64,000 nucleotides of DNA from Caldilineaceae bacterium (GTDB taxonomy: Bacteria; Chloroflexota; Anaerolineae; Caldilineales; Caldilineaceae), in NCBI GenBank assembly GCA_022821585.1, contig JAJEDI010000041.1:62001-126000 (forward strand), written 5' to 3'. Shown piece by piece: positions 44,630 through 55,121 of this stretch. Under the pieces are notes generated by a model, which worked only from the letters and a program-made list of their open reading frames with translations, did not search any database and was not told where the DNA came from. A program made the position numbers and the translations under genes. The stretch's first letter is position 1; the number at the start of each line of letters is the position of its first letter.

Positions 44630-44812
44630 GGGGGAATAGCAATACCTATTGAGCTATGTCGGGAATTGAGCATTTGGCAGTTCTGCGTTCAATTCCGGTT
44701 CAGTCGGTGCGGTTCTCAGCCGCTGTCGAGTCCGCGCGTAAAGGGCTAGGGCATTTGTTCGCCAACTGCCCGAAAGCCCCTGCGACAAGACGGTCAGCTC
44801 GTTCGGTTTCGC

Positions 44813-47800
44813 CTACTGTTTCGCCCTTAGCGCCTTAAGCGAGTCGATAAGGAAAGTCCGCCATCGCCCTTCTTCATCGATGGGAATATATATGGCCTCG
44901 CGCCCAACGTGGATGGCATTGTTGGGAACGAACTCGCCTTCGTCGGTTGTGCGGCCCAGGCCCATCCTCAGAAAACTTTGGAGCTTGCGCCGAGGACCGT
45001 CGGCTATTTCTCCTTTCACGGCTTCCGATGACCCGATGGCGTGCAATGCGAACCCTTGCGGAAGCCTAATGGCGATCTGATCGCGCCTGCGACCGATGTT
45101 CAATATGCCGGTTTTCAGTGCCTCCATCTTCACCTCTATCTGGTAGAACAGGTTCTCCAATTCCGGCGGAATGGCGTTTGACTCTGCGTCTTTGCCAAAG
45201 CGGTCTTCGATCTCCTTGCGCATTTCAGCCAGCTCCTGCGGGGCGTTCAGGCCGGCGATGCGGCGATAGAGTTGAAGACGCAGACCCTCATCTTCGACGT
45301 AGTCCGCGGGGATTTCGGCCCGGAGTGGCAAGTCAAGCGTGACCGGAGGGGCAAGGGGATCGTCAAGCGACATAGGGAAGGGCGCATCGTCAGGGGACGG
45401 CCGGGTCACGTGAGAGGGTACCTCTCCATTGTCGGTATTCGATCCTGCTAACCTGCCATTCTCCCCTTGCGCCCTAGAAAGTCGTTCCCTCATGGCGCGG
45501 AGTTCATTGACAGACTGGGCCAGTAAGCGAGTATAGAGGTCAAAGCCCACACTGGCGATTTGACCGTGCTGCCTTGCGCCTAGAAGCTCCCCTGCCCCGC
45601 GGATTTCAAGGTCACGCATAGCGATGCGGAAACCAGCTCCCAGTTCGTCGCTGCTCTCCAACAGGGCCTCAAGCCGGCGGCGGGCGTCGAAAGACAGTGT
45701 GACATGGCGATCATGGAAGAGATAGCAGTAGCCCCTGACGGCGCCGCGGCCGACGCGGCCTCGCAACTGGTAAAGCTGGGCCAGTCCAAAATGGTCGGCA
45801 CGATTTACGATGATCGTATTGGCTCGCCGAATGTCGAGCCCATTTTCGACGATTGTCGTGCAGACAAGGACATCTATTTCGCCGTCGGCGAAGCGCATCA
45901 TCGTATCTTCCAGTTCACGCTCGGCCATCTGTCCGTGCGCAATGGCGACGACCGCCTCAGGTACTTCGCGTTTGAGACGTGTCGCCAAGGTTTGCAGGCC
46001 ACGAACGCGATTGTGGACGAAGAATACCTGGCCGTTCCGTTCCAATTCCCTTTGAACGGCCTGACGAACCAGCGTGTTGTCGAACTCGGAGAGAATGGTA
46101 CGCACTGGGAGCCGTTCTCTGGGCGGCGTATTGATGGTGCTCATGTCGCGAACACCGCTGAGACTCATGTGCAGAGTGCGCGGGATCGGCGTCGCGCTCA
46201 GAGTAAGCACGTCCATTTGGGACCGAATCTGCTTTAGACGTTCCTTGTGGCTGACACCGAAGCGCTGCTCTTCGTCGATGACGAGCAGCCCAAGCGACTT
46301 GAATTCCACGTCTTTGGAAAGCAACCGGTGGGTGCCGATGACAATGTCGACTGTGCCTTCGCGCATCTTCTGCAGCACTTTCTCCTGCTGAGCCTGAGTG
46401 CGGAAACGAGAGAGCATTTCCACCAGGATGGGAAACTGCTTCAGGCGCTCGCTGAAAACACGGAAGTGCTGCTGCGCGAGAACAGTAGTGGGCACAAGCA
46501 CAGCTGTCTGCTTTCCATCCATCACAGCTTTAAATGCGGCGCGAATTGCGACTTCCGTCTTGCCGTAGCCGACGTCGCCGACAATGATCCGGTCCATCGG
46601 CCGGTCCGTTTCCATGTCGCGTTTTACGTCGATAATGGCGTCGAATTGGTCTGCCGTTTCGCGGAAGGGGAAGGCCGCTTCCATCTCCTCTTGCCAGGGA
46701 CCGTCGGGGCTGAACGCATAACCGGGAACGACCTCACGTTCGGCGTAGAGTTTCAGCAGATCTTCGGCAATATCTTCGACGGCTTTCTTTGCGCGGGCCT
46801 TTACGGTCTGCCAGTCGCTGGTCCCCAAGCGGGAAACGGAGGGCGGGATACCGGAGTCCCCTGCCCCTACGTATCGACTTAGCCGGTCTGCCTGATGCAC
46901 GGGGACGTAGAGTTTGTCACCCCTTGCATAGTTCACCTGGAGGTATTCCCGTTCAACGCCTCCCATTTCGAGCCTGGCGAGTCCTTCATATACGCCGATT
47001 CCATGCTCCATGTGAACGACATAGTCGTTCGGGCTGACGTCGGCGAAGAACAGTTCGGGGGCCACAGTGGACTGCGATCTGCGGCGCTGTTGGCGGTTCT
47101 GACGCGTCCAGCCAAACAGTTCCGAATCGGTATACAGGCGCAGGGAAAATGGCTGCCTGCCATCGCCGTCATTGCCTGGAAGCGGGGACCCGTTCATTAC
47201 GAATCCTTCCGGCAGAATGCCCTGCAGAAGAGAGATTCCGCGGGAAGGGGGGGAGTCCAGGTCGGAGATCAGGTTTGCGGGGAGTTGGGCCTCACGCAGC
47301 TCCTCCTGCAGGCGCGCTGTCTGACGAGAGATGAGGACGACGCTGTCGGAGGCGTTGGCGTACTTGCGCATTTCCTGGAGGATGCGCTTGATCTGGCCTG
47401 CAAAATGGGGGCAGGGGACTAACTGGCGGGAGAGAGCGGAGTTTTCTTCCTCATTTTGTTCCCCCGGGAGGGCGCTCGTGCCCAAGACCAGTGGGAGGCG
47501 GTCAGCGGCCTGTTCGAGGATTTCATCCGGGCTGAAGAGACTAGAGGTGAAATTCGAAGGTATCTCGTGGCCGCGCAGAAGCTCCTGGTAGGTACGCGCC
47601 CCCTCTTCCTCTGCCTCCTTGAGACTGGCGGCCAGTTGCTCACCGTCGTCGATGACCAGTAAGGCGCCTTCGGGCAGGTGGTCCAGCACAGAGGCCGGGC
47701 GGCTGTAGAGATAGGGCAGATACCACTCTATGCCTCGAAAGGTCCGACCGGCCCGAAGGTCCTCAAGTTCGCGTACAATCTCCTCACGGATGGCCAGAAT

Positions 47801-48673
47801 CAGGTTCGGTTCATCCAGCATCGCAGCACGGAGCCCTTCCATTTCGGAAAGGGTGGCCGGGCCCGCAGAGGTACCCTGGACAAGGGAGGAATCGCTCTGC
47901 TGCTCGTGGACCAACCCGGATGAGGAGGTTTCGGCTGATGGTAACGGCGCGAGAGTTCCGGATATAGCGCCTCCGAGGGCTTCGCTTCCGGGGCCGATCA
48001 GGACTCGTTGCAACTGCAGTTCGCTTCGCTGCGTTGCCGGGTCGAAAGAGCGCAGCGTCTCCACCTCGTCACCAAACAGGTCGATGCGGACTGGGTAGGG
48101 AAGATTGGGAGGCCAGATGTCGACGATTCCACCACGGCGGGCAAAGGTGCCCGGTTCCTCCACCACCTGCGCGGGTTCGTAACCGTTGCGGACCCAGCGG
48201 CCTGTCAGCTCATCCAATTGAATGAAGCTGCCGACGCGAAGCGGGCGAAGAGCCATGCGAAACAATCTTGCCGGCAACGTTTTTTGCATCAGGGCCCGCG
48301 GCGAAGCAACCGCAACCGTAGGCTTGTTGCTCTTGTCTTGAAGGGCTGCCATTGCGGTCAGTCTGTGCTGGCGAGTACGGCCTGTCCATGGAATGCGTTC
48401 GTAGGGTAGTGCGTCGGGGTCGGCGTAAACGGAGATTGGCGGCACCCCTTGGGACGGCGGCAGGAACGGTGCGAGCTGGTCAACCCACTTTTCGGCCTGT
48501 TCGGAGGTGCCGGCCAGCACAAGGACCGGTCCTTTTCTCTCAATCGCGGCGGCGGCGACGACCAGTGCGCGCGCTGCCCCGTACAGCTTTTGGGGCGTCG
48601 AGGTATGACTTTCGAGCAGGTCCTGAAAGGATGGCTGGTTTTTGAGAAGTGGAAGCAGTCCTGAGAGATTCAT
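44813..48673 (-). CDS. mfd: Transcription-repair coupling factor Mfd
   Basis: A 1286-residue DNA translocase that removes stalled RNA polymerase and recruits UvrA. The UvrB-like N-terminal module includes [12 protein letters not shown] and [13 protein letters not shown] CarD-like RNA-polymerase interaction domain follows at about 550-605 ([18 protein letters not shown]). Then comes the RecG-like translocase with Walker [10 protein letters not shown] (699-706) and Walker B-like VIDEEQRFG (798-806). [13 protein letters not shown] and the RAIGL-like region precede the C-terminal D7 domain (from about 1130). An insertion of about 45 Ser/Gln/Gly residues (about 240-285) in the N-terminal part is lineage-specific. 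ATG 48673 is chosen over TTG 48697. Confidence 0.97.
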   Translation of the reverse strand: MNLSGLLPLLKNQPSFQDLLESHTSTPQKLYGAARALVVAAAAIERKGPVLVLAGTSEQAEKWVDQLAPFLPPSQGVPPISVYADPDALPYERIPWTGRTRQHRLTAMAALQDKSNKPTVAVASPRALMQKTLPARLFRMALRPLRVGSFIQLDELTGRWVRNGYEPAQVVEEPGTFARRGGIVDIWPPNLPYPVRIDLFGDEVETLRSFDPATQRSELQLQRVLIGPGSEALGGAISGTLAPLPSAETSSSGLVHEQQSDSSLVQGTSAGPATLSEMEGLRAAMLDEPNLILAIREEIVRELEDLRAGRTFRGIEWYLPYLYSRPASVLDHLPEGALLVIDDGEQLAASLKEAEEEGARTYQELLRGHEIPSNFTSSLFSPDEILEQAADRLPLVLGTSALPGEQNEEENSALSRQLVPCPHFAGQIKRILQEMRKYANASDSVVLISRQTARLQEELREAQLPANLISDLDSPPSRGISLLQGILPEGFVMNGSPLPGNDGDGRQPFSLRLYTDSELFGWTRQNRQQRRRSQSTVAPELFFADVSPNDYVVHMEHGIGVYEGLARLEMGGVEREYLQVNYARGDKLYVPVHQADRLSRYVGAGDSGIPPSVSRLGTSDWQTVKARAKKAVEDIAEDLLKLYAEREVVPGYAFSPDGPWQEEMEAAFPFRETADQFDAIIDVKRDMETDRPMDRIIVGDVGYGKTEVAIRAAFKAVMDGKQTAVLVPTTVLAQQHFRVFSERLKQFPILVEMLSRFRTQAQQEKVLQKMREGTVDIVIGTHRLLSKDVEFKSLGLLVIDEEQRFGVSHKERLKQIRSQMDVLTLSATPIPRTLHMSLSGVRDMSTINTPPRERLPVRTILSEFDNTLVRQAVQRELERNGQVFFVHNRVRGLQTLATRLKREVPEAVVAIAHGQMAERELEDTMMRFADGEIDVLVCTTIVENGLDIRRANTIIVNRADHFGLAQLYQLRGRVGRGAVRGYCYLFHDRHVTLSFDARRRLEALLESSDELGAGFRIAMRDLEIRGAGELLGARQHGQIASVGFDLYTRLLAQSVNELRAMRERLSRAQGENGRLAGSNTDNGEVPSHVTRPSPDDAPFPMSLDDPLAPPVTLDLPLRAEIPADYVEDEGLRLQLYRRIAGLNAPQELAEMRKEIEDRFGKDAESNAIPPELENLFYQIEVKMEALKTGILNIGRRRDQIAIRLPQGFALHAIGSSEAVKGEIADGPRRKLQSFLRMGLGRTTDEGEFVPNNAIHVGREAIYIPIDEEGRWRTFLIDSLKALRAKQ

Positions 48674-48764
48674 TCTTACTCTGAATTCAATGTCCAATCT
48701 GCTGGAAACGGTTCTATGTCGGGCAACTTGAGGGCCCCTACACGTTGCAGAGTTGGCTGCAGGT

Positions 48765-49391
48765 TCATTCTGCAGTTGCTGGCGCAGAATTAAACCGATT
48801 CATTGCCAGGTCGATCCCATGGAAAAGCCAGGTTTCGACGGCGTCTGCGATGCGGTGGCGAAGAGATTCAAAGACAGTCTCTTCATCAGCGCTAAAGTTT
48901 TGCAGTACGTAGTCGGCCGGGCTCATCGGAGTGTCAGGCCGACCAATGCCCACCCTGGCGCGCGGAAACCGATCGGTTCCCAGCATGCGGATGAGCGACT
49001 TCATGCCGTTGTGACCTCCGCTGCCACCAAAGGGTCGCAGGCGCAGTTTGCCGCTGGGAAGGTCGAGTTCGTCGTAGATGACAAAGATATCCTGTATTTC
49101 TACTCGAAAATAGTTGGCCATCTGTGCGACAGCATTGCCGCTCAGATTCATGAATGTGAGCGGGCGCACCATCAGCACTTTCTGGCTTGACGAATCTCTA
49201 CCCTGCGACCGGACAGATTCAAAGGCTCGCGAGTGCGTGACTGAACCCTGGCCGTAGAGGGCATTGTATTTCGACCTTGAGAGAGAAATGGCATGACGTC
49301 TGGCCAAAACGTCCACCACCTGAAAGCCAATATTGTGTCGATTGCGCGCATATTGAGGTCCGGGATTGCCCAGACCCACTATCATTTTCAT
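48765..49391 (-). CDS. pth: Peptidyl-tRNA hydrolase
   Basis: A 208-residue enzyme that releases tRNA from peptidyl-tRNA dropped from ribosomes. GLGNPGPQYARNRHNIGF (6-23) contains catalytic His19, with Asn in TFMNLSGNAV and FGGSGGHNGMKS nearby. About 15 extra residues (SHSRAFESVRSQGRDSSS-like segment at 55-75) make the early loop longer than usual. It lies 91 bp upstream of mfd on the same strand and is probably co-transcribed, a common neighbour pair. A TTG-preceded ATG at 49409 (MVERLS) would add six residues; I prefer the ATG at 49391. Confidence 0.95.
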   Translation of the reverse strand: MKMIVGLGNPGPQYARNRHNIGFQVVDVLARRHAISLSRSKYNALYGQGSVTHSRAFESVRSQGRDSSSQKVLMVRPLTFMNLSGNAVAQMANYFRVEIQDIFVIYDELDLPSGKLRLRPFGGSGGHNGMKSLIRMLGTDRFPRARVGIGRPDTPMSPADYVLQNFSADEETVFESLRHRIADAVETWLFHGIDLAMNRFNSAPATAE

Positions 49392-49737
49392 GGAGAGCCG
49401 CTCAACCAATACTTCGCTCTGTGCGATTCAGGTTTCGTTAGTACAGGCAGGTCGGAATCTGGCAAGCTTTCAGTGCATCGCGCAAGACGTCGTTCATTTC
49501 GGATCGCCAACTTATCTTCTTGAAGCGCGAGCGAGCGTTTGCGCCCTATTTCGACTGCCAGCACTTGATTATCCCGCATCTGAATCCGCTAGCCAAACCC
49601 TGTCCGCAACTGCTTTCGGGGAAAAGAGGGTTAGGAGCGTGCCCGCCTCTCGCCGCAATCAGAGACTCGCGGGAGTTGAGGCAGTAATGCCGTATTCCTG
49701 GACATATGAATGCCGAATTGGAATAGGAAAGCTCAGA
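49392..49737. other. Intergenic region upstream of pth
   Basis: These 346 bp lie between pth and the LRR protein, both on the minus strand. Open frames on both strands are short and lack family features. I see no tRNA-like TpsiC loop or terminator with a clear T-run. Confidence 0.4.
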
Positions 49738-52053
49738 TTAACCTGCGGCGGGGCCGAATACGGAGGAAACCGAGCAGGACGGCAGATTGAGGGCGATCAG
49801 ATGCGCTGACACAACCGCATTTGCGGCGGCCGGATCGATGTCGTCGGGAATGCACAACTGGTTGGCAGAGAGGTCCAGGCTCGCCAAATTGGCGAGTGCA
49901 CTCAGATCGGGCACCGGTCCCGTCAACTGGTTCGAGGCGAGGATCAGGACGGTCAGTTCGGTCAGCCCGCTCATTTCAGGTATTTGCCCGGTCAACTGGT
50001 TGGAGCCGAGGTCCAGAGCTATGAGGGCAGAGAGCTGTCCAAGAGCCGGAATCGACCCGGTCAACCGGTTGCGGCTCAGGTTGAGCCGAGTGAGCTTTGT
50101 GAGGGCACCAGGGTTGGGGATTCCCCCGCTCAACAGATTGTTACTCAGGTCCAACCCGTTCAGGCTCACAAGAGTACTGATTGCAGGAATCGTGCCGGTA
50201 AGCAAATTGTTTGCAAGTGACAGGTCCGTAAGTTTCGTGAGCACACTCAGATTCGGGACCGGACCGGACAGTTGATTGTTCGCCAGGAGCACAAACCTGA
50301 GGTTGGCCAGCGCGCTGATATCAGGAATCTGGCCTGTCAACCGGTTGTTACTCAGATCAATCCATGCCAGATTCGTGAGTGCGCTCAGAACCGGCACTGA
50401 TCCAGTCAGTTGATTGCTTCCGAGGTACAGATCGGTCAGACCGGTAAGGGAACTCAGGTCTGGAATCGACCCGCTCAGTTCATTTTCCGATAGAGAGATT
50501 ACCCTGAGGTTGGCAAGGGTGCGCAAGACGGGAATCGAGCCGGTCAGCTGATTGGACCCAAGGTCAAGTTCGGTCAAGTTGGTGAGGGCGTGCAGGTCCG
50601 GGATGGACCCCGTCAGGCTGTTTTCGGCGAGGGAAAGGTCAGTAAGTTGTGAGAGAGCGGCCAGGCTGGGAATCGAACCCGTAAACCGATTCGCGCTCAA
50701 GTCAAGGCGTTCCAGGTTTATGAGTGTATTCAGACTCGGCACTGAGCCGGTGAGCCCGTTGCTGCTGACAGACAACCACTCCAACTGGGTAAGAGCGCTC
50801 AGGTCAGGAATAGACCCGGTCAACTGGTTGAAATCGAGAGCCAGTATTGTGAGCCGGTTGAGGGCGCTCAAGTCGGGTAGCGTACCGCTCAGGTTGTTGC
50901 CGGCAAGCGTTAGTTCGGTAACGCGTCCATCATCATCAGTCTTGACCCCGTACCAGGCAGCTATCGAATCATTGGACAGCCAGTTGTCCGTTTGGGCCCA
51001 ATTTGCTCCGTCAGTTGCCTGATAGAGTGCGACAAGCGTTGCCCTCTCCTCGGCATTGTCCGGAGTAGCCGGCGTCCCCGAGACGAGCACTGAAACCACT
51101 TGCGACCATGCGCCACGGTTGCCTTGAGCATCCACTGCCGCGACTGTGTAGAAGTAGGTCTGGCCAGCAGTTGCCTCCGTACGTGTAAATGACGTGGTTG
51201 TCAAATCACCTTCGTCGAGCCGCTCCCAGCCGGTGACGGTGTCCTGCCACTCCCACAGTTGGTAGGCGGAGGCGCCTGTGACGTCAGACCAGTTTGACTC
51301 AACTGTTCCCGAAACAGTGGATGTCACGGTGAGCGCCGGCGCAGGCAGAGCAGTCTGAGAGACAGGGAGGGTCACTTGTATCTGTGCCGACCAATCACTC
51401 ATGACGCCTGCGTTATCCACGGCGGCAATAATGTAGTGGTAGGTAAGCCCAGGCGTGAGGCTGGCGTGTCTGTACGCTGTGCCGGTCAGGCTGCCACCGC
51501 CGAGCAGTTGCCACCCCGGGTCGTTATTCCACCACGTCCACAGTTGGTACCTGACAGCGCCAGGGACGATGTTCCAGCCGACATTGATCGCTGCGGATCC
51601 GCTTGGCGTCGCATTGAGTACGGGTGGGTCCAACCTCTGGGAGTGAGCAGGCAAGGCCACAGAATCATAGTCCGACCACGCGCCCCTGGTTCCACCGCTG
51701 TCCACCGCTGCAATCAGATAGAAGTAGGTCCGGCCGGCGGTCAGTTGTGAGTGGGTATGGGTAGTGCCGGTCAGGCTGCCGCCACCGAGGAGTTGCCACC
51801 CCGGGTCGTCGTTCCACCAGACCCACAACTCGTAGCCGGCGGCCCCGGGAACCGAGGTCCAGGAGAGTGCGATAGTTGTTGCTCCCGTCATCGTTGCGTT
51901 CAGCGACGGCGCCGGCAATGATGGCGACGCGACCGCGCGGGCATTGGCAGCGCCGCTCGACAGGTGAGTCAAAAGGAGGAGGGACGCAAAGACTGACACC
52001 TGAAGTGCGAGCCGCTTGAATCGAGCGAATGCGATTCGTTGACTATGCCGCAA
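49738..52053 (-). CDS. Secreted protein with Fn3 domains and plant-type leucine-rich repeats
   Basis: A 771-residue protein. A signal peptide (1-38, hydrophobic core LQVSVFASLLLLTHLSS) is followed by three fibronectin-III-like domains (about 46-135, 142-231 and 238-327). An LRR N-terminal cap follows (about 335-380, GANWAQTDNWLSNDSIAAWY). Then come about 15 leucine-rich repeats of 23 residues with the plant-type consensus LTxLDLxxNxLTGSIPxL (about 377-735). The first two Fn3 domains share a nearly identical 16-residue stretch (DPGWQLLGGGSLTGT), evidence of recent duplication. There is no membrane anchor or sortase motif at the C-terminus (SVFGPAAG). It likely binds proteins or glycans outside the cell. 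Confidence 0.85.
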   Translation of the reverse strand: MRHSQRIAFARFKRLALQVSVFASLLLLTHLSSGAANARAVASPSLPAPSLNATMTGATTIALSWTSVPGAAGYELWVWWNDDPGWQLLGGGSLTGTTHTHSQLTAGRTYFYLIAAVDSGGTRGAWSDYDSVALPAHSQRLDPPVLNATPSGSAAINVGWNIVPGAVRYQLWTWWNNDPGWQLLGGGSLTGTAYRHASLTPGLTYHYIIAAVDNAGVMSDWSAQIQVTLPVSQTALPAPALTVTSTVSGTVESNWSDVTGASAYQLWEWQDTVTGWERLDEGDLTTTSFTRTEATAGQTYFYTVAAVDAQGNRGAWSQVVSVLVSGTPATPDNAEERATLVALYQATDGANWAQTDNWLSNDSIAAWYGVKTDDDGRVTELTLAGNNLSGTLPDLSALNRLTILALDFNQLTGSIPDLSALTQLEWLSVSSNGLTGSVPSLNTLINLERLDLSANRFTGSIPSLAALSQLTDLSLAENSLTGSIPDLHALTNLTELDLGSNQLTGSIPVLRTLANLRVISLSENELSGSIPDLSSLTGLTDLYLGSNQLTGSVPVLSALTNLAWIDLSNNRLTGQIPDISALANLRFVLLANNQLSGPVPNLSVLTKLTDLSLANNLLTGTIPAISTLVSLNGLDLSNNLLSGGIPNPGALTKLTRLNLSRNRLTGSIPALGQLSALIALDLGSNQLTGQIPEMSGLTELTVLILASNQLTGPVPDLSALANLASLDLSANQLCIPDDIDPAAANAVVSAHLIALNLPSCSVSSVFGPAAG
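49849..50925 (-). repeat. Coding tandem repeat of about 69 bp (LRR units)
   Basis: About 15 to 16 imperfect units of 23 codons each encode the leucine-rich repeats. Units such as those at about 50460 and 50530 keep DNA-level similarity (TCAGCTGATT, AATCGAGCC), so the array may expand or contract by recombination. Confidence 0.8.
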
Positions 52054-52410
52054 CGTGGGGCCTTTCGAGCAGTCTCAACACGTGCCGGTTCTTCTCTTGA
52101 GCGGGATTGTCCGACCGGCGAAACGCCTGGGCCGGCGGCACTGAGGAGTAGGAGGATGCACTTATCGGTGGCCACTGCCGTCTACAAATGCTACCACCGG
52201 GTACAATGCCGCGGCCAATCAGCCACGGTACCAGAGGAAATGAAGACTAGCGCCGCTCACGCTTCCACTGCCAGAGGAGAACCTCTCTTTCTGCCTTTGC
52301 CCAGGATTCTGTTTCTCTGATTTCCTGCCTATGTCAAGACCACTGACAGTCTGCCAGCCCGCAACTCTCGCGGTTACTTCGCAGGACACTGTCGGGCACT
52401 CCCTCGGGTC
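52054..52410. other. Intergenic region between LRR protein and anchored protein genes
   Basis: These 357 bp hold the upstream region of the LRR gene on the minus strand. Open frames here are short and have no recognisable domain. No tRNA or repeat copy was seen. Confidence 0.4.
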
Positions 52411-52443
52411 GAAAAACCGGCCGCGCCTGGTGAGGGCGGCCGG
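52411..52443 (-). terminator. Intrinsic terminator of the anchored-protein gene
   Basis: CCGGCCGC (52417-52424) and GCGGCCGG (52436-52443) form an 8-bp perfect stem. On the minus strand the stem is followed by TTTTTC, encoded by GAAAAA at 52411-52416. It lies 47 bp after the stop of the minus-strand gene at 52490. Confidence 0.8.
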
Positions 52444-52489
52444 CTCAGAGTCAACTTCCCGAGGTTTGAAAGGCTGGTTGCTGCCAGCT

Positions 52490-53389
52490 TTACTCGTTCC
52501 TGGCGATGACCCACTCCAAGAGGCGTTTGGCGGCAAATATCGCAACCAACAGAAGGAAAAGGCCCGCGCTCCAGCGGACTCCGGTGAAGAATTGGTCGCG
52601 AAGTCTATCCAAGGCCAAGGTCTCTCCAAGGTCTCCGAGGATTCCAGGCTGTTGAACTATCGAACTCTGGTTGGTCGAAGAAGCCTGGCCTTCAGTTGTC
52701 CCCCCGCCGTTACTTTGGGACGGCGGAGGCGGTGTGGCGGTCGGTTCGTCGGCTGTCCCTTCGATGTTCGGTTGTTCTACCTGGACTTCGGCGACGGTAG
52801 GTTGTGGGTACGGTGTTGGCGTATCGATGGGAATCGGTGTCGGGGTGGGCTCGTCAGGCGTTGGCGTCACCGGATCCCTGCTGACTGTGATGTTGTAAAC
52901 AAAGAATTCTCCGTAGTTTCCATCCGGCCGCACAACACGCAGACGCAATGTGTAGGTACCAGGTGCCAGAACATCAGTGTGCCAGACGCCTAGCTCCCCG
53001 TTGACTATCTGTCGTGTTTCGCCACCAAAATAGGCGTAGTCTTCGTCGCCCCGCGATGCCTCCTTATAGGAGAGCTCATACCTGGCAAAGGGAGAACCTG
53101 TTGCCGTACCAATGATGGGCACGGGTCCGCTGACGCTGCTGCCCTGTTCAGGTGATGAAATCCCTGACTGGCCCGTCTGTTCAATACGTGCCTGCACTCT
53201 ATCCAATTTAGGGTCCAGCAACTGGTCAAACGAGTAGGAGGTCCTTGGCTGGTTGCCCGCCGCGCTGGAAGTCCCGGCGAAAAGGGCCGACGTAAACAAG
53301 GCCGCGACCAGAATTGCCAGAAAAACGGGGATTGAATGCAGTAGGTCATTTACGTGCAAGTTGGAGAGAAATCTGCGAAGTGAGGTCAT
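52490..53389 (-). CDS. Secreted/anchored protein with Pro/Thr-rich linker and C-terminal membrane helix
   Basis: A 299-residue protein starting with a signal/anchor helix (IPVFLAILVAALFTSALFAGT). An Ig-like beta domain follows (about 65-180) with GPVPIIGTATGSPFARYELSY and TYTLRLRVVRPDGNYGEFF, as in Ig-like/penicillin-binding-protein-associated modules. A Pro/Thr/Gln-rich disordered stretch comes next (about 185-265), then a C-terminal helix (WSAGLFLLLVAIFAAKRLLEWV). The domain order suggests a cell-surface receptor or spacer. I use ATG 53389; a TTG at 53419 is possible. Terminator at 52411-52443. Function unknown. Confidence 0.7.
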   Translation of the reverse strand: MTSLRRFLSNLHVNDLLHSIPVFLAILVAALFTSALFAGTSSAAGNQPRTSYSFDQLLDPKLDRVQARIEQTGQSGISSPEQGSSVSGPVPIIGTATGSPFARYELSYKEASRGDEDYAYFGGETRQIVNGELGVWHTDVLAPGTYTLRLRVVRPDGNYGEFFVYNITVSRDPVTPTPDEPTPTPIPIDTPTPYPQPTVAEVQVEQPNIEGTADEPTATPPPPSQSNGGGTTEGQASSTNQSSIVQQPGILGDLGETLALDRLRDQFFTGVRWSAGLFLLLVAIFAAKRLLEWVIARNE

Positions 53390-53491
53390 GAAACCAACGG
53401 TCCTTGTGAGGCGTTTCAAAGTTTCTTTCCATGCTTGGAGGCCGCTGCCTGCTGCCGTTCGGGAAACGTTAACTGAACCAGTTGTACTGCA

Positions 53492-54406
53492 TTACTGTAT
53501 GGACTGGATGTAAAGAATTATGTCAACAATCTGCTCGTCGGTCAGATTCTCCTGTCCTCCCGAAGGTGGCATTGCCAGGCCGGTGCGATTGTTCGGAGCA
53601 TCGGCGACTCGCCCGTCTCGGATGATTGCAAACATCTCGCTTTCTGTGAGGACCGCAATCTGGAGTGAGTTTGCCAGTGCGGTTCCCAGTCCTTCGACGC
53701 CTATGCCATTCTCGCCGTGGCATGATGCGCAGCCTTGGGAGTAGAGCGACGCTCCATTTTCAAGGCTCGTGGGTGTAGCAGTCGGCGCGGGAGTCTCCGT
53801 CGGGTCGGCTGACAGTCCGAAGACTGGGAGCTCGGAAACAACGGGGAGTACAACCTCCGGCAGAGAGATCTGAACTTTGCCCGCTTGGGCGGCCCCGAAT
53901 ATGTAGACCGCTATCGCCGCCAAGACGATCAAGGGCACCGGCCACCTGGGCCACTGGTAGGACCAGGTCTTGCCGGCACTTCCAGAGTCGGTGGCAATTA
54001 CCGTCAGCATGCCAGTTGTAATGACCATGAAACCGATCATCGCGAGGAGGGGAATCGTAACAATTCCGAACCAATTGATCCAGACTGTCGAACAGGTTAC
54101 GCCAAGTGCACATGAGGACGGCGAGCCAAAATAGGGCGTCTTTTGCAGCAGAAAGTGGTAGACGGAGATACCCTGGCCCAATAGCGAAAAGGGCAGAACC
54201 AGATGGGGAAGGTGATGGTCCCTGCGCATGATTCCCAAGGTCAGCAGGACGGCGAGTGGATACATGAAGATGCGCTGATACCAGCAAAGCGTACAAGGCG
54301 TAAAGCCACTTACTTCACTGAAGTATAGGCTTCCCAGTGTTGCGACCCAGGCCGTGATGAGCGACCCGTAGAGGCCAAGCTTTGTCCAAGAGCGGGAACT
54401 GTTCAT
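53492..54406 (-). CDS. DsbB-family thiol oxidase fused to a cytochrome c domain
   Basis: A 304-residue protein. The N-terminal part (1-150) has four membrane helices and the BdbC/DsbB pattern: CTLC (Cys38 and Cys41) in GFTPCTLCWYQRIFM and a second pair Cys99/Cys105 (SSCALGVTC). A fifth helix (about 157-175) and a Pro/Thr-rich linker (198-214) lead to a cytochrome c domain. Its heme site is CASCH (226-230) and the axial ligand Met279 is in GLAMPPSGG. DsbB normally passes electrons from DsbA to quinone. Here a class I-type cytochrome c is attached on the outer side. It lies 20 bp downstream of the DsbA-like gene. ATG 54406 is used; the upstream frame to 54505 overlaps DsbA and is not typical. 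Confidence 0.88.
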   Translation of the reverse strand: MNSSRSWTKLGLYGSLITAWVATLGSLYFSEVSGFTPCTLCWYQRIFMYPLAVLLTLGIMRRDHHLPHLVLPFSLLGQGISVYHFLLQKTPYFGSPSSCALGVTCSTVWINWFGIVTIPLLAMIGFMVITTGMLTVIATDSGSAGKTWSYQWPRWPVPLIVLAAIAVYIFGAAQAGKVQISLPEVVLPVVSELPVFGLSADPTETPAPTATPTSLENGASLYSQGCASCHGENGIGVEGLGTALANSLQIAVLTESEMFAIIRDGRVADAPNNRTGLAMPPSGGQENLTDEQIVDIILYIQSIQ

Positions 54407-54425
54407 CTGGATTGAATTCAGGTGG

Positions 54426-55121
54426 TCACTGGTTGGATGACAGCTGGTTCTCAATGGCTGCCGAGACGGCCTCGTAGTCGAGCGGGTTGGCGACGGGTAT
54501 CCCATCGACCAACACGGTCGGCGTGCTGTTGTGTCCGGCTGCGCGGGCGGCTTGCAGGCTTTCCGATATGGTGAGGAGATGCGTCTGACTGGTCATACAA
54601 GATGTGAACGCATCTCCGTCCATTTCCAGTTCCACGGCATAGTCGATCAGGCGCTCCATTAGGAATGCGTTCGGACCGGAGGAAGTAGCCTGAAAGACGC
54701 GATCGTGGTAAGCCCAGAACCTCCCCTGGTCAGCGGCACACTCGCCGGCCTGGGCGGCAAGCGAGGCGCCGGGCTCGTGCTGCTGCAGGGGAAAATGTCG
54801 GAATTCCAGTTTCACTTTACCGCTGACGATGTAGTTTTCCAGGAGGCCGGGTTTAACGCGCTGGTTGAATGCCGCACACGCTGGGCAACGGAAGTCTTCC
54901 CATGCTTGAACGGTCACGGGTGCGTCGGGATCGCCGAGGATGAGTCTATCTTGCCAGGCAGATGGAACACCGGAATAGTCGGACGTTTCTGCCGAAGGAC
55001 TCCCATCGCCTGCCGCAGCTGCAAGGATGACAGCTACGAGTCCTACAAGAACGACGACACCGCCAACTAGATAGACGGTCAGGGACAGCCGTTTTCCGCC
55101 TTTGGCAAACAGGCTCTTCAT
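54426..55121 (-). CDS. DsbA-like membrane-anchored thiol-disulfide oxidoreductase
   Basis: A 231-residue protein with an N-terminal membrane helix (about 14-36), then a thioredoxin-fold domain. The active site is CPAC (Cys79-Cys82) in EDFRCPACAAF, and the cis-Pro loop lies in STPTVLVDG. Such proteins catalyse disulfide formation outside the membrane and are re-oxidised by DsbB; the DsbB-cytochrome fusion is the next gene. The usual extra helical insertion between strands is present (CAADQGRFWAYHDRVF). Start ATG 55121; GTG 55133 is also possible. Operon with the fusion gene is very likely. Confidence 0.92.
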   Translation of the reverse strand: MKSLFAKGGKRLSLTVYLVGGVVVLVGLVAVILAAAAGDGSPSAETSDYSGVPSAWQDRLILGDPDAPVTVQAWEDFRCPACAAFNQRVKPGLLENYIVSGKVKLEFRHFPLQQHEPGASLAAQAGECAADQGRFWAYHDRVFQATSSGPNAFLMERLIDYAVELEMDGDAFTSCMTSQTHLLTISESLQAARAAGHNSTPTVLVDGIPVANPLDYEAVSAAIENQLSSNQ

